Virus record (IMG/VR): IMGVR_UViG_3300040807_003706
Span: 1 to 55,712 of that record
Direction: 5' to 3' (one strand)
Source of the DNA: a virus
Length of the DNA stretch: 55,712 bases
Position numbers and translations under genes: made by a program. This document shows, one piece after another, positions 48,110 to 53,706 of this stretch; position 1 is the first letter of the stretch, and each line of letters begins with the position of its first letter. A model generated the notes under the pieces. That model worked only from the letters and a program-made list of their open reading frames with translations, did no database searches and had not been told where the DNA came from.

Positions 48110-48305
48110 GCGCATAGGCGCATAGCCTCTCAGGCTCTCTTGTTGCAACTGATTCTCAATTGCGACTAGGCCCATGCGGGTATGCGCATAGGCGCATAGG
48201 CGCATAGGCGCATAATGGTGCAAACGTACTATGCGTGCTGGCGCATAGGCGCATAGGCGCATAATGGTGCAGGTGTACTATGCCGGTATGCGCATAGGCG
48301 CATAG
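48110..48305. repeat. GCGCATAGG tandem repeats in four clusters
   Basis: GGCGCATA units occur at 48110-48125, 48184-48215 (about four copies), 48240-48264 (about three) and 48290-48305 (two). The last three clusters each lead directly into a LexA-like box, giving a compound unit of roughly 45 bases. Confidence 0.9.
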
Positions 48306-48321
48306 TGGTGCAGGTGTACTA
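48216..48321. promoter_or_regulatory. Three degenerate LexA-like boxes
   Basis: TGGTGCAAACGTACTA at 48216-48231, TGGTGCAGGTGTACTA at 48265-48280 and 48306-48321. Right half (GTACT) matches the cyanobacterial LexA box; left half is GGTGC rather than RGTAC. Confidence 0.65.
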
Positions 48322-48329
48322 CTGCTTAT

Positions 48330-48344
48330 TGAGAATGATTCTCA
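48330..48344. promoter_or_regulatory. Fur-box-like palindrome, right flank
   Basis: TGAGAAT-G-ATTCTCA, a perfect 7-1-7 palindrome, followed by TTATCA. Close to the Fur-box pattern. It lies between two LexA-like boxes, mirroring the left flank. Confidence 0.5.
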
Positions 48345-48357
48345 TTATCAAAAAAAG

Positions 48358-48413
48358 TAGTACAAATGTACTATCGGTAGTACAAATGTACTATCGGTAG
48401 TACAAGCGTACCA
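48358..48413. promoter_or_regulatory. Three LexA (SOS) boxes at 20-base spacing
   Basis: TAGTACAAATGTACTA at 48358-48373 and 48378-48393, and TAGTACAAGCGTACCA at 48398-48413. The first two fit the cyanobacterial LexA consensus RGTACNNNDGTWCB exactly; the third deviates in the spacer end and last half. Spacing is exactly 20 bases, so bound dimers would lie nearly on the same helix face. Confidence 0.75.
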
Positions 48414-48418
48414 GCGGC

Positions 48419-48440
48419 GGCGCCGAAAACGCCTTTTTTT
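48419..48440 (+). terminator. Rho-independent terminator-like hairpin
   Basis: GGCG-loop-CGCC followed by TTTTTTT. Just to the right of the operator array. Confidence 0.55.
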
Positions 48441-48498
48441 AAGCGCTTCTACTTTACCGCGTTTTAGAAAGTCCCTTACCATTTTTCAGCGGGTCTCT

Positions 48499-48573
48499 TT
48501 ACCGCTTTTTGGCGAGTCCCAGGCACAGCCAAGCCCAGGCTGCAAGAGAAATCAAAAGAAGGAGAAAAATCAC
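48499..48573 (-). CDS. Possible 24-aa membrane peptide
   Basis: GTG start overlapping the previous stop. MIFLLLLISLAAWAWLCLGL AKKR: one hydrophobic helix with a basic end. Very short, so it could be coincidental. Confidence 0.3.
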   Translation of the reverse strand: MIFLLLLISLAAWAWLCLGLAKKR

Positions 48574-48728
48574 CAGCCATGACCATCAAAGGCTGCCTTG
48601 ATGGCAGCCTCTTCATCAGAAAAAGGGCCGCCAATGATTGAATCATCATCATCGGCATAAAAATACCAACCTTCGACGAGTTCAGTGCCTTTGCAGGCAG
48701 ATTCCGAGAAAAAGTCAATGAGAATCAT
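48570..48728 (-). CDS. Small acidic protein, 52 aa
   Basis: ATG at 48728, TGA 48570-48572. MILIDFFSESACKGTELVEG WYFYADDDDSIIGGPFSDEE AAIKAAF. The motif 'W.FY.d....iiGPFsdeeeA' is seen in cyanobacterial and cyanophage small proteins. Two bases after the stop of the preceding gene. Function unknown. An overlapping 80-residue frame is rejected as less protein-like. Confidence 0.7.
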   Translation of the reverse strand: MILIDFFSESACKGTELVEGWYFYADDDDSIIGGPFSDEEAAIKAAFDGHGW

Positions 48729-48730
48729 CT

Positions 48731-49036
48731 TCAAGGTCTCTTAAATCGGCGTAAGTTGTTTTTCCAACTAAGTTCGCTCATTTCACCAGGGCGATAGAGG
48801 GAATAGGCAGGTTTGCCTAAAACCATCCCGCCTTCACCATCGTCAATGGGCTCAGCTTCATCGAGCCACATGCCAAGGCATTCAGAATCGTCGTTAAACA
48901 CGGCGACAGCCTGATCGCCATCCTCCATGCACACGCGAATGTGCATCAGCAGCTCCTTGAGGGAAGCTGCTTGATATTGTCCTTGAGTGGGGCTGAAATA
49001 GGGACCGTTGCTGGAGTAGTTACAGATGAAACGCAT
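48731..49036 (-). CDS. Hypothetical protein, 101 aa
   Basis: MRFICNYSSNGPYFSPTQGQ YQAASLKELLMHIRVCMEDG, then AVAVFNDDSECLGMWLDEAE. Alpha-beta composition, 'AVFNDD' strand-turn. Located just downstream of TATATA tracts that could form its promoter. No family recognised. Confidence 0.65.
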   Translation of the reverse strand: MRFICNYSSNGPYFSPTQGQYQAASLKELLMHIRVCMEDGDQAVAVFNDDSECLGMWLDEAEPIDDGEGGMVLGKPAYSLYRPGEMSELSWKNNLRRFKRP

Positions 49037-49058
49037 GATTTAGAGGCGATGGGGACAG

Positions 49059-49096
49059 TATATATAGCCGATATATATATATCCGCGTATATATAT
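49059..49096 (-). promoter_or_regulatory. Three TATATA tracts, possible promoter/melting region
   Basis: Alternating TA runs at 49059-49066, 49071-49082 and 49088-49096, separated by GC-rich CCG/CGCG bases. Upstream of the gene starting at 49036 on the minus strand. Confidence 0.35.
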
Positions 49097-49102
49097 GCCT
49101 TT

Positions 49103-49381
49103 CTACATTTGATCGCAGATGCCCATGAGCACTGAGCCCACGTAATGCTGGCTCTTTCTGAGCTGATCTAAAGCTTCGGCCCGCTCATGGCGGGCCTTAT
49201 CAAAGGCGCATTGATCTTGCACGTAGAAATCACGAGCATTGCATGTGGTGTTGACAAAAGCTTCAATGGCTTTGTTCAATGCCTCGTAGGCGTGTGCATA
49301 TTCCTCGCGAAGCGTGGTGGCGCCAGTGCCGTTGAGGTGGACAGAGGGAACGGTGAAACCGTGAACGGTGCGGAGGCTCAT
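49103..49381 (-). CDS. Hypothetical protein, 92 aa
   Basis: ATG at 49381, just past the preceding stop at 49384. MSLRTVHGFTVPSVHLNGTG, then a long helix (YAHAYEALNKAIEAFVNTTC NARDFYVQD, KARHERAEALDQLRKSQHYV). Mostly helical. Not recognised. Confidence 0.65.
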   Translation of the reverse strand: MSLRTVHGFTVPSVHLNGTGATTLREEYAHAYEALNKAIEAFVNTTCNARDFYVQDQCAFDKARHERAEALDQLRKSQHYVGSVLMGICDQM

Positions 49382-49383
49382 GA

Positions 49384-49623
49384 TCAGGCGTGGATGATGT
49401 TGTAGAAATACTGCTCGGCTTGCCACTTGTGGTCAAAGATGCCGTAGCTGGTGTAATGGAGCTGCAGCTCAGTGATGCGCTCCCAACCATAGGCTTCCCA
49501 CTTGCGGGAGCCATCTGCGCAAAGGTATTGACGAATGTCGTAGCCAGAGTGTTGTGCTTGGCGATCGGCTTCAAGCTTGGCCAGGTAGGGCGATTCCTTG
49601 TGGCCTTCGTAAGGGCGATGCAT
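49384..49623 (-). CDS. Hypothetical protein, 79 aa
   Basis: MHRPYEGHKESPYLAKLEAD RQAQHSGYDIRQYLCADGSR KWEAYGW. Tyr/Trp-rich beta-alpha protein. In the same tight minus-strand series. No family recognised. Confidence 0.65.
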   Translation of the reverse strand: MHRPYEGHKESPYLAKLEADRQAQHSGYDIRQYLCADGSRKWEAYGWERITELQLHYTSYGIFDHKWQAEQYFYNIIHA

Positions 49624-49682
49624 GGTTTCCTCGGTTCAGTGGGCGGTCTCCTGCCCATGCCGAGAAGTTTACAGCACGATGG

Positions 49683-49895
49683 TCAGGAGTGCAAGCTTTC
49701 TACGCGATAGGGGCCAAGGCGGCCAACACGCAGCGCCTTCTCCCGAACAAACTGTTGGCTATTGGTCTTGGTGTTACGAATTTTGTAAAGACCTCGATCG
49801 TCTTCAGGCGTTTTGATGACGGTGTATTCACCCTTCCATTGCCTCAGGCCTACGTCATAGAGGTCGACGATGGCACCCACAGAAAATTTAGGCAT
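49683..49895 (-). CDS. Small SH3/KOW-like beta protein, 70 aa (putative)
   Basis: MPKFSVGAIVDLYDVGLRQW KGEYTVIKTPEDDRGLYKIR NTKTNSQQFVREKALR: 'f..G..V.l......w.GeytVi....d....Y.i.n' resembles small SH3-like barrels. Possibly nucleic-acid or protein binding; inferred from the strand pattern only. Confidence 0.6.
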   Translation of the reverse strand: MPKFSVGAIVDLYDVGLRQWKGEYTVIKTPEDDRGLYKIRNTKTNSQQFVREKALRVGRLGPYRVESLHS

Positions 49896-49959
49896 GATCT
49901 ATGGTGGTGGCGCCCATTGATTTCTTCATGGGGCGTTACTGGCGATGGAGCGTCATTAA

Positions 49960-49983
49960 GACCAGGCCTCGTGAAGCCTGGTC
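49960..49983. terminator. Hairpin, minus-strand terminator candidate
   Basis: GACCAGGC/GCCTGGTC with eight-base loop. Lies between the genes ending at 50017 and starting at 49895. A second hairpin (GCCGCT/AGCGGC) lies at 49997-50015, right after the 50017 stop. Confidence 0.55.
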
Positions 49984-50016
49984 CAACTCTGACGGGGCCG
50001 CTCCTGAATAGCGGCT

Positions 50017-50199
50017 TCAGTCCTCATTTGCTATTTCGCTGATTTGCTTGTTGCACCATTCAGCAAAAGCACCTTCGATGGTGGCCATCGTGCGATTGTC
50101 CAGCTTTTCTGGGTAACGGATGAGGCCAATGGCCAAGCCCAGTGCGTCACCGAGCTTGTTTTCCAGGGGATTCAATGCAGGGAAATAAGGATCGTTCAT
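50017..50199 (-). CDS. Hypothetical protein, 60 aa
   Basis: ATG at 50199 overlaps the SWIM gene end (50196) by 4 bases. MNDPYFPALNPLENKLGDAL GLAIGLIRYPEKLDNRTMAT IEGAF. Two short helices with 'LGDALGLAIGLIRYP' hydrophobic face. Same transcript as the SWIM gene. Not recognised. Confidence 0.6.
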   Translation of the reverse strand: MNDPYFPALNPLENKLGDALGLAIGLIRYPEKLDNRTMATIEGAFAEWCNKQISEIANED

Positions 50200-50591
50200 G
50201 AGCCGATGTTGAGTTGCATGTGAGCTGCAAGAATGTGCTTGCAGCAAGGCTCTTGACCACGCTCCATCATGAAATGGGCATCAGTGCAGGTGCAGCTCCA
50301 CTTGCCTTCAATGCCTTTGGCGTAGGCGCCAGTGCGGATGACGGTGTGGGCATCAGTGTTGGTGGTGGGATCAAGCACCAACCACACATTGTTGGCGATA
50401 TATCGGGCATGGCACCCGCGTGCCTTGTGGGCACGCTGCTTGGCTTCCCAAGCGTCAAACACCTTGCGGCTCATGAAACGAGGGCCACGCTCAGTGCGAA
50501 TGACCACGCAATGCTGAAGCACGTTTAGAACGGTGATTCCCAGGGCGTTCTGGGCCTTCTTGCTCACCTTGAAATGAGAAGCAGTAGTCAT
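50196..50591 (-). CDS. SWIM zinc-finger protein
   Basis: 131 residues from ATG at 50591. C-terminal KWSCTCTDAHFMMERGQEPC CKHILAAHMQ is the SWIM finger C-x-C-x(n)-C-x-H, zinc binding and implicated in DNA or protein contact. N-terminal part (SKKAQNALGITVLNVLQHCV, FDAWEAKQRAHKARGCHARY) is positively charged and may bind nucleic acid. SWIM proteins in phages are often small host-interacting factors (weak inference). Confidence 0.85.
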   Translation of the reverse strand: MTTASHFKVSKKAQNALGITVLNVLQHCVVIRTERGPRFMSRKVFDAWEAKQRAHKARGCHARYIANNVWLVLDPTTNTDAHTVIRTGAYAKGIEGKWSCTCTDAHFMMERGQEPCCKHILAAHMQLNIGS

Positions 50592-50641
50592 GGTTTCCAA
50601 AAGAAAGGTGCCCTCTCGGGCGTAGCGGAATGGTAGGGCGC

Positions 50642-50666
50642 AAAAAAGCCCCCGTCAAGGGGGCTT
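50642..50666 (-). terminator. Rho-independent terminator
   Basis: AAGCCCCC-loop-GGGGGCTT; minus strand followed by TTTTG. Ends the transcript of the small membrane protein gene before the SWIM gene. Confidence 0.85.
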
Positions 50667-50713
50667 GAACATTCCAGAGCCAGCGTATCAGGACGGGAGC
50701 CCGACTGCCGATG

Positions 50714-50896
50714 TCAGTCAGGCAAGAGCTCCACTGGGAAGCCATTCGCTATTCGGCAATAGCGGACGGGATGAAGCTCCTGGCATTTAGCCAGGCCTGC
50801 GTGATTGGGCTGCAACTGAGGAGCAGCAATTAAGGTGAAGACGCCCAGGCCACAGACTGTGAGCAGGATGCTAAGGGAAGCGAGGCGGTCAAGCAT
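50714..50896 (-). CDS. Small membrane or secreted protein, 60 aa
   Basis: MLDRLASLSILLTVCGLGVF TLIAAPQLQ forms a clear N-terminal hydrophobic segment (~5-25); the rest (CQELHPVRYCRIANGFPVEL) has two Cys that could pair outside the cytoplasm. It lies between the RlpA-like gene and the SWIM gene. Could be a spanin-like or lysis accessory by position, but there is no specific evidence. Confidence 0.6.
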   Translation of the reverse strand: MLDRLASLSILLTVCGLGVFTLIAAPQLQPNHAGLAKCQELHPVRYCRIANGFPVELLPD

Positions 50897-50918
50897 GGTT
50901 TTAGAGGATGGGAGCTGA

Positions 50919-51275
50919 TCAGGCTTTGCTCATGCAGATGTTGGCTATGCCCTGACTAGGCGAAGCAATGCGAGAGAAACTGCCGTAGGACAGATCAAGC
51001 ACGCGCCCGCCAATGTATGGGCCGCGATCATTGATGGTCACCAGCACAGTCTTGCCATTGTCACGATTCTTTACAAGCACCCGTGAGCCCATAGGCAGCG
51101 ATGGATGGGCGGCGGTCATGCCATAGGCATCAAAGCGTTGGCCAGAGGCAGTCCGTTGCCCGTGGTAGCCATCGCCAATGCCGTAGTGGCTTGCTTGGCC
51201 GCATTGAAACGATGCTGCTTGGGCGGATGGTGCAATGGTGCCCAGCAGCAGAAGGGAGGAAAGAAAACGAAGCAT
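50919..51275 (-). CDS. Secreted RlpA-like double-psi beta-barrel protein
   Basis: 118 residues from ATG at 51275, giving signal peptide MLRFLSSLLLLGTIAPSAQA with AQA cleavage; an earlier ATG at 51350 would lengthen the N-terminus. Mature part: ASHYGIGDGYHGQRTASGQR, GMTAAHPSLPMGSRVLVKNR, GKTVLVTINDRGPYIGGRVL DLSYGSFSRI, matching RlpA DPBB (the conserved 'ND' and 'GP'). In bacteria, RlpA is a septal lytic transglycosylase; in phage it could degrade or remodel peptidoglycan. Export signal is unusual for an endolysin that would need a holin. Confidence 0.85.
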   Translation of the reverse strand: MLRFLSSLLLLGTIAPSAQAASFQCGQASHYGIGDGYHGQRTASGQRFDAYGMTAAHPSLPMGSRVLVKNRDNGKTVLVTINDRGPYIGGRVLDLSYGSFSRIASPSQGIANICMSKA

Positions 51276-51617
51276 TAGAAAGGGGAGGTATGTCCAGAGG
51301 CTGCAGGCAGTCGCCAGCACTGCAGTTTTACCATTGTGCCCCATTTTCACTAGTCATTGCAGGGTTTTTAAAGATTGCTGCTGATTTGGTGGATGCCATG
51401 GTGGTGGCGGGTGCTACTATTTCTGAGTGGTCGGTCCTGGAGGTTTAACGGCTTCCCTCGTCATTAGCGTGGCGAGCCGCAAGGGTGGACGGGTGAGACA
51501 GTACGGGAACGGTCGTTACGGCCCTTCCAAGGCACAGCATGAGCCTCAGAGGCGTACTGTCCCTTTAGTTGAGCAATGCTCCTGAAGGTAAAATTGCTCA
51601 TCGGAGGCCATAAAGAG

Positions 51618-51641
51618 AAAGGGGGGCAATTGCCCCCCTTT
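51618..51641. terminator. Perfect palindromic terminator
   Basis: AAAGGGGGGC-AATT-GCCCCCCTTT, followed on the plus strand by CCTTTT. Would end a plus-strand RNA from 51.45-51.6 kb. Confidence 0.9.
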
Positions 51642-51731
51642 CCTTTTGGTGAAACGAAGATCTATTGAAAGACGCGCGAACGTCTTGCGAATTTGATTCG
51701 TTTGTAGTTCAATTGTATCAACCATTAAGAA

Positions 51732-51757
51732 AGGCGGGCTTAGAGGCCCGCCTCTTT
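51732..51757 (+). terminator. Rho-independent terminator
   Basis: AGGCGGGC-TTAGAG-GCCCGCCT then CTTTC; second terminator before the gene at 51792. Confidence 0.75.
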
Positions 51758-51791
51758 CATGCGCGATAATGGAAGTGCAATGGAGAGGATA

Positions 51792-52019
51792 ATGAAGCTT
51801 TCATCAAAACAGGAAAAGGAACGCCTCGCGCAATGGCTGCGCCATGGCGTGGTGTACGACCCGCGCAATGAAGAAGATTACGACACTTTTGAATACGGCA
51901 CCGAGCCGCTACCAAATGATTACACCTGGGCGCAAGCTAAAGGGAAGACTGGCCGCGAAACCAGCGCTGTTTGCTTTGAAACCACTCCGCTATCGCCACA
52001 GGATCTGGCGGACGAGTGA
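51792..52019 (+). CDS. Hypothetical protein, 75 aa
   Basis: ATG at 51792 has a good ribosome site (GGAGAGG, about 4 bases before); an earlier in-frame ATG at 51759 is inside the terminator's tail. MKLSSKQEKERLAQWLRHGV, then PLPNDYTWAQAKGKTGRETS. It converges with the gene at 51937 with an 83-base overlap. Not recognised. Confidence 0.65.
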   Translation: MKLSSKQEKERLAQWLRHGVVYDPRNEEDYDTFEYGTEPLPNDYTWAQAKGKTGRETSAVCFETTPLSPQDLADE

Positions 52020-52257
52020 AGTGGTCCAATGGATCGGAATCGACAATTCCTAAAGCCTGACAGAAGCCATCAAGGCTCTCCTGAGACATCTCTCCATTGA
52101 TCGCCACATCACGAGCCTTTTTAAGCCAGTCATTCACTGTTGGATTGCGGGCTGCAAGCTTCTGGAGCCACGCTATCTCAGAAAGTTCAACTGGCGCTCC
52201 TTGTGCAATGCGTTGGCAAATAAATTCCACCCGCTGACGCATCGCTGTGGACAACAT
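51937..52257 (-). CDS. Hypothetical protein, 106 aa
   Basis: ATG at 52257 (a GTG lies two codons earlier). MLSTAMRQRVEFICQRIAQG APVELSEIAWLQKLAARNPT VNDWLKKAR: helical, 'LQKLA..NP.V..WL.kAR' pattern suggests a small helical adaptor. C-terminus overlaps the plus gene, where it reads DPVAIAEWFQSKQRWF. Not recognised. Confidence 0.65.
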   Translation of the reverse strand: MLSTAMRQRVEFICQRIAQGAPVELSEIAWLQKLAARNPTVNDWLKKARDVAINGEMSQESLDGFCQALGIVDSDPLDHFTRPPDPVAIAEWFQSKQRWFRGQSSL

Positions 52258-52298
52258 ATTCACACTGCAATATCAGGAACAATTATAAAGGGAGTAAT

Positions 52299-52323
52299 AA
52301 AAAAAAGCCCCTAATGGGGCCTT
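52299..52323 (-). terminator. Rho-independent terminator
   Basis: GCCCC-TAAT-GGGGC; minus strand followed by eight T. Ends the 46-residue gene. Confidence 0.9.
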
Positions 52324-52326
52324 GGA

Positions 52327-52467
52327 TTAGATAGAAGTTGCCTGTCGGTAGCGTTCTAAAATAAGTTCTTCCTCAGTCTTCTTTAGTTTGGCTAGGCGTT
52401 TCTCCAAGCGTCGCATGCGATGTGCCATCTCTTCAAAGAATTCAGAAGGTTTCATTGTCCATTTCAT
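52327..52467 (-). CDS. Small basic coiled-coil protein, 46 aa
   Basis: ATG at 52467; MKWTMKPSEFFEEMAHRMRR LEKRLAKLKKTEEELILERY. Amphipathic, Lys/Arg-rich helix. Directly followed by a terminator. Too short for usual ORF detection. Function unknown. Confidence 0.6.
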   Translation of the reverse strand: MKWTMKPSEFFEEMAHRMRRLEKRLAKLKKTEEELILERYRQATSI

Positions 52468-52484
52468 TAGTTCTCTGTCAATTG

Positions 52485-52880
52485 TCACACTTCTCCTTGG
52501 CCAACTGCTTTTGCAAATGCACTGAGATAGGCCTGCATTAGATCAGGCTTTTCCATGGCCATGCATTCAACAACTGAACCGTGCATCACTGAACTATCAC
52601 GTATCAATGCATCCAAGCGATTTTGCAGGTGGTTCAAATCGTTAATGGCATTGTCCAGTATTGCGGACGGGCCAACGTCTGAGCGTTGGCCCTCCAGGGC
52701 GCAGAGAGCGGTTTCAAGGGACTGGCAAGTGCGGAGTAGTTCATTCACGCGAAACACGCCTTCAACAACGGGCTCACTACAAAACATGACTGGCACTGTA
52801 TTGCCAAGAATGTTTTTGGCGAACACAGCTAAGCCACGATCACTGGTGTGGGCTGACACGGACACGACTTTGGAATGCAT
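52485..52880 (-). CDS. Hypothetical protein, 131 aa
   Basis: MHSKVVSVSAHTSDRGLAVF AKNILGNTVP, then a helical region (NELLRTCQSLETALCALEGQ, NAINDLNHLQNRLDALIRDS). Alpha-beta mix. No family recognised. Separated from its upstream gene by 55 bases. Confidence 0.65.
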   Translation of the reverse strand: MHSKVVSVSAHTSDRGLAVFAKNILGNTVPVMFCSEPVVEGVFRVNELLRTCQSLETALCALEGQRSDVGPSAILDNAINDLNHLQNRLDALIRDSSVMHGSVVECMAMEKPDLMQAYLSAFAKAVGQGEV

Positions 52881-52935
52881 GATTAAGGAGCAATGGGCGG
52901 GACTCGCGTCCCATGTGCGACATTGTGCCGTCTTT

Positions 52936-53370
52936 TTACCAGAGCGTCAAGCCCTTGTTACGTTTTGCGTCACGAAGTTCACGCACAATCTTGGAGGAGG
53001 CTTTAGTGCCCTTTAACGGCTGATCGCGCCATTCAGTAGCTAGGCAATGGCAATCTCCAAGAGGTTCTAAAACTGCATAGCGATGGGCACGACCAAGTAA
53101 TGTTTGAAAAGCATTGCGTCTTGCCTTGGTAAGAGGCTCTTCAGGTTCTTCTAATTCCACGCGAGCAAAGTCTGCAATTTCCGTAAGATCATCTAGGGAT
53201 GTAGCTGTTACTACAAAATAACGATTACGTTGTTGAACTCTGGCCCACACAGGATGAGGCAATGGATCTTCTTGACTTTTTGCCATCACTTCTTGCGCTA
53301 AAGCAGGCGGAATGCATATATATGCTTGCCGCCCACTGCAAGGTTTATTTTCCGAAAAACCAAACTTCAT
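52936..53370 (-). CDS. Hypothetical protein, 144 aa
   Basis: ATG at 53370, overlapping the upstream gene by 26 bases; the longer frame from 53487 would overlap further. MKFGFSENKPCSGRQAYICI PPALAQEVMAK, then SLDDLTEIADFARVELEEPE and SSKIVRELRDAKRNKGLTLW, a basic C-terminus. Not recognised. Confidence 0.65.
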   Translation of the reverse strand: MKFGFSENKPCSGRQAYICIPPALAQEVMAKSQEDPLPHPVWARVQQRNRYFVVTATSLDDLTEIADFARVELEEPEEPLTKARRNAFQTLLGRAHRYAVLEPLGDCHCLATEWRDQPLKGTKASSKIVRELRDAKRNKGLTLW

Positions 53371-53521
53371 TTGGGAAAAGGACTTTTGTCCACCCCCAAT
53401 GGGATTGCCCCATAAGCTGGGTGCCTTGGGAGATTGTGTTGGCCCATTCAACGGTGATTGGACCGAGCTGGAAAATGCCTCCTGCATGGCTAGTAGTAAA
53501 ACGGAGTGTGGAAAGAATCAT
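53345..53521 (-). CDS. Hypothetical protein, 58 aa
   Basis: ATG at 53521, ATGA overlap with the stop at 53518. MILSTLRFTTSHAGGIFQLG PITVEWANTI, ending FPNEVWFFGK; beta-rich and aromatic. Overlaps the next gene by 26 bases in another frame. Part of a three-gene overlapping chain. Confidence 0.55.
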   Translation of the reverse strand: MILSTLRFTTSHAGGIFQLGPITVEWANTISQGTQLMGQSHWGWTKVLFPNEVWFFGK

Positions 53522-53706
53522 TCGATGGTTAGAACAGTACAAGGAATGTCAGATGGCCATTCCGTTACTGTTGAAATGCGCTTACGCGGGAAATGCTTGG
53601 CAAATAGCTGACGAGCAAGCCATTCATTGGGTGCTGCAAGCGAAATCATCTCGTCACAACTGGTAGTGATGAGATAGGCATTCATGGCATTGGGCATGTC
53701 AACCAT
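53518..53706 (-). CDS. Hypothetical protein, 62 aa
   Basis: ATG at 53706 overlaps the upstream gene end (53699) by 8 bases. MVDMPNAMNAYLITTSCDEM ISLAAPNEWLARQLFAKHFP RKRIST. Alpha-beta. An internal ATG gives MNAYLITT. No family recognised. Confidence 0.6.
   Translation of the reverse strand: MVDMPNAMNAYLITTSCDEMISLAAPNEWLARQLFAKHFPRKRISTVTEWPSDIPCTVLTIE

Larger units (their letters stand above)
43880..48115. other. Compositionally distinct GC-rich, purine-skewed island
   Basis: From about 43.9 kb the sequence changes to strings of GAG, AGAG, GGAGG and AGGCC on the plus strand, unlike anything on either side. It contains one plus gene, a candidate origin and a nine-gene minus operon, ending at about 48.1 kb. 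Nearly all leucines are CTC and glutamates GAG, so codon use is very narrow. Flanks carry the same Fur-like and LexA-like palindromes. No transposase or integrase is visible. Confidence 0.7.
51276..51791. other. Noncoding stretch with inverted repeats and two terminators
   Basis: No credible gene here. Holds GACAGTACG/CGTACTGTC (51497-51505 with 51553-51561) enclosing smaller stems, GAGCAAT/ATTGCTC (51571-51577 with 51593-51599), and two terminators. Possibly encodes a small structured RNA on the plus strand. Confidence 0.4.

Noticed and set aside
47933-48262. 109-residue minus frame with MRLCAYA repeats.
   Set aside because: It is a translation of the GCGCATAGG repeats; repeat DNA, not a protein.
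48358-48413. CRISPR array.
   Set aside because: Repeats are 16-20 bases, palindromic, with 4-base gaps and no spacers or cas genes; operators fit better.
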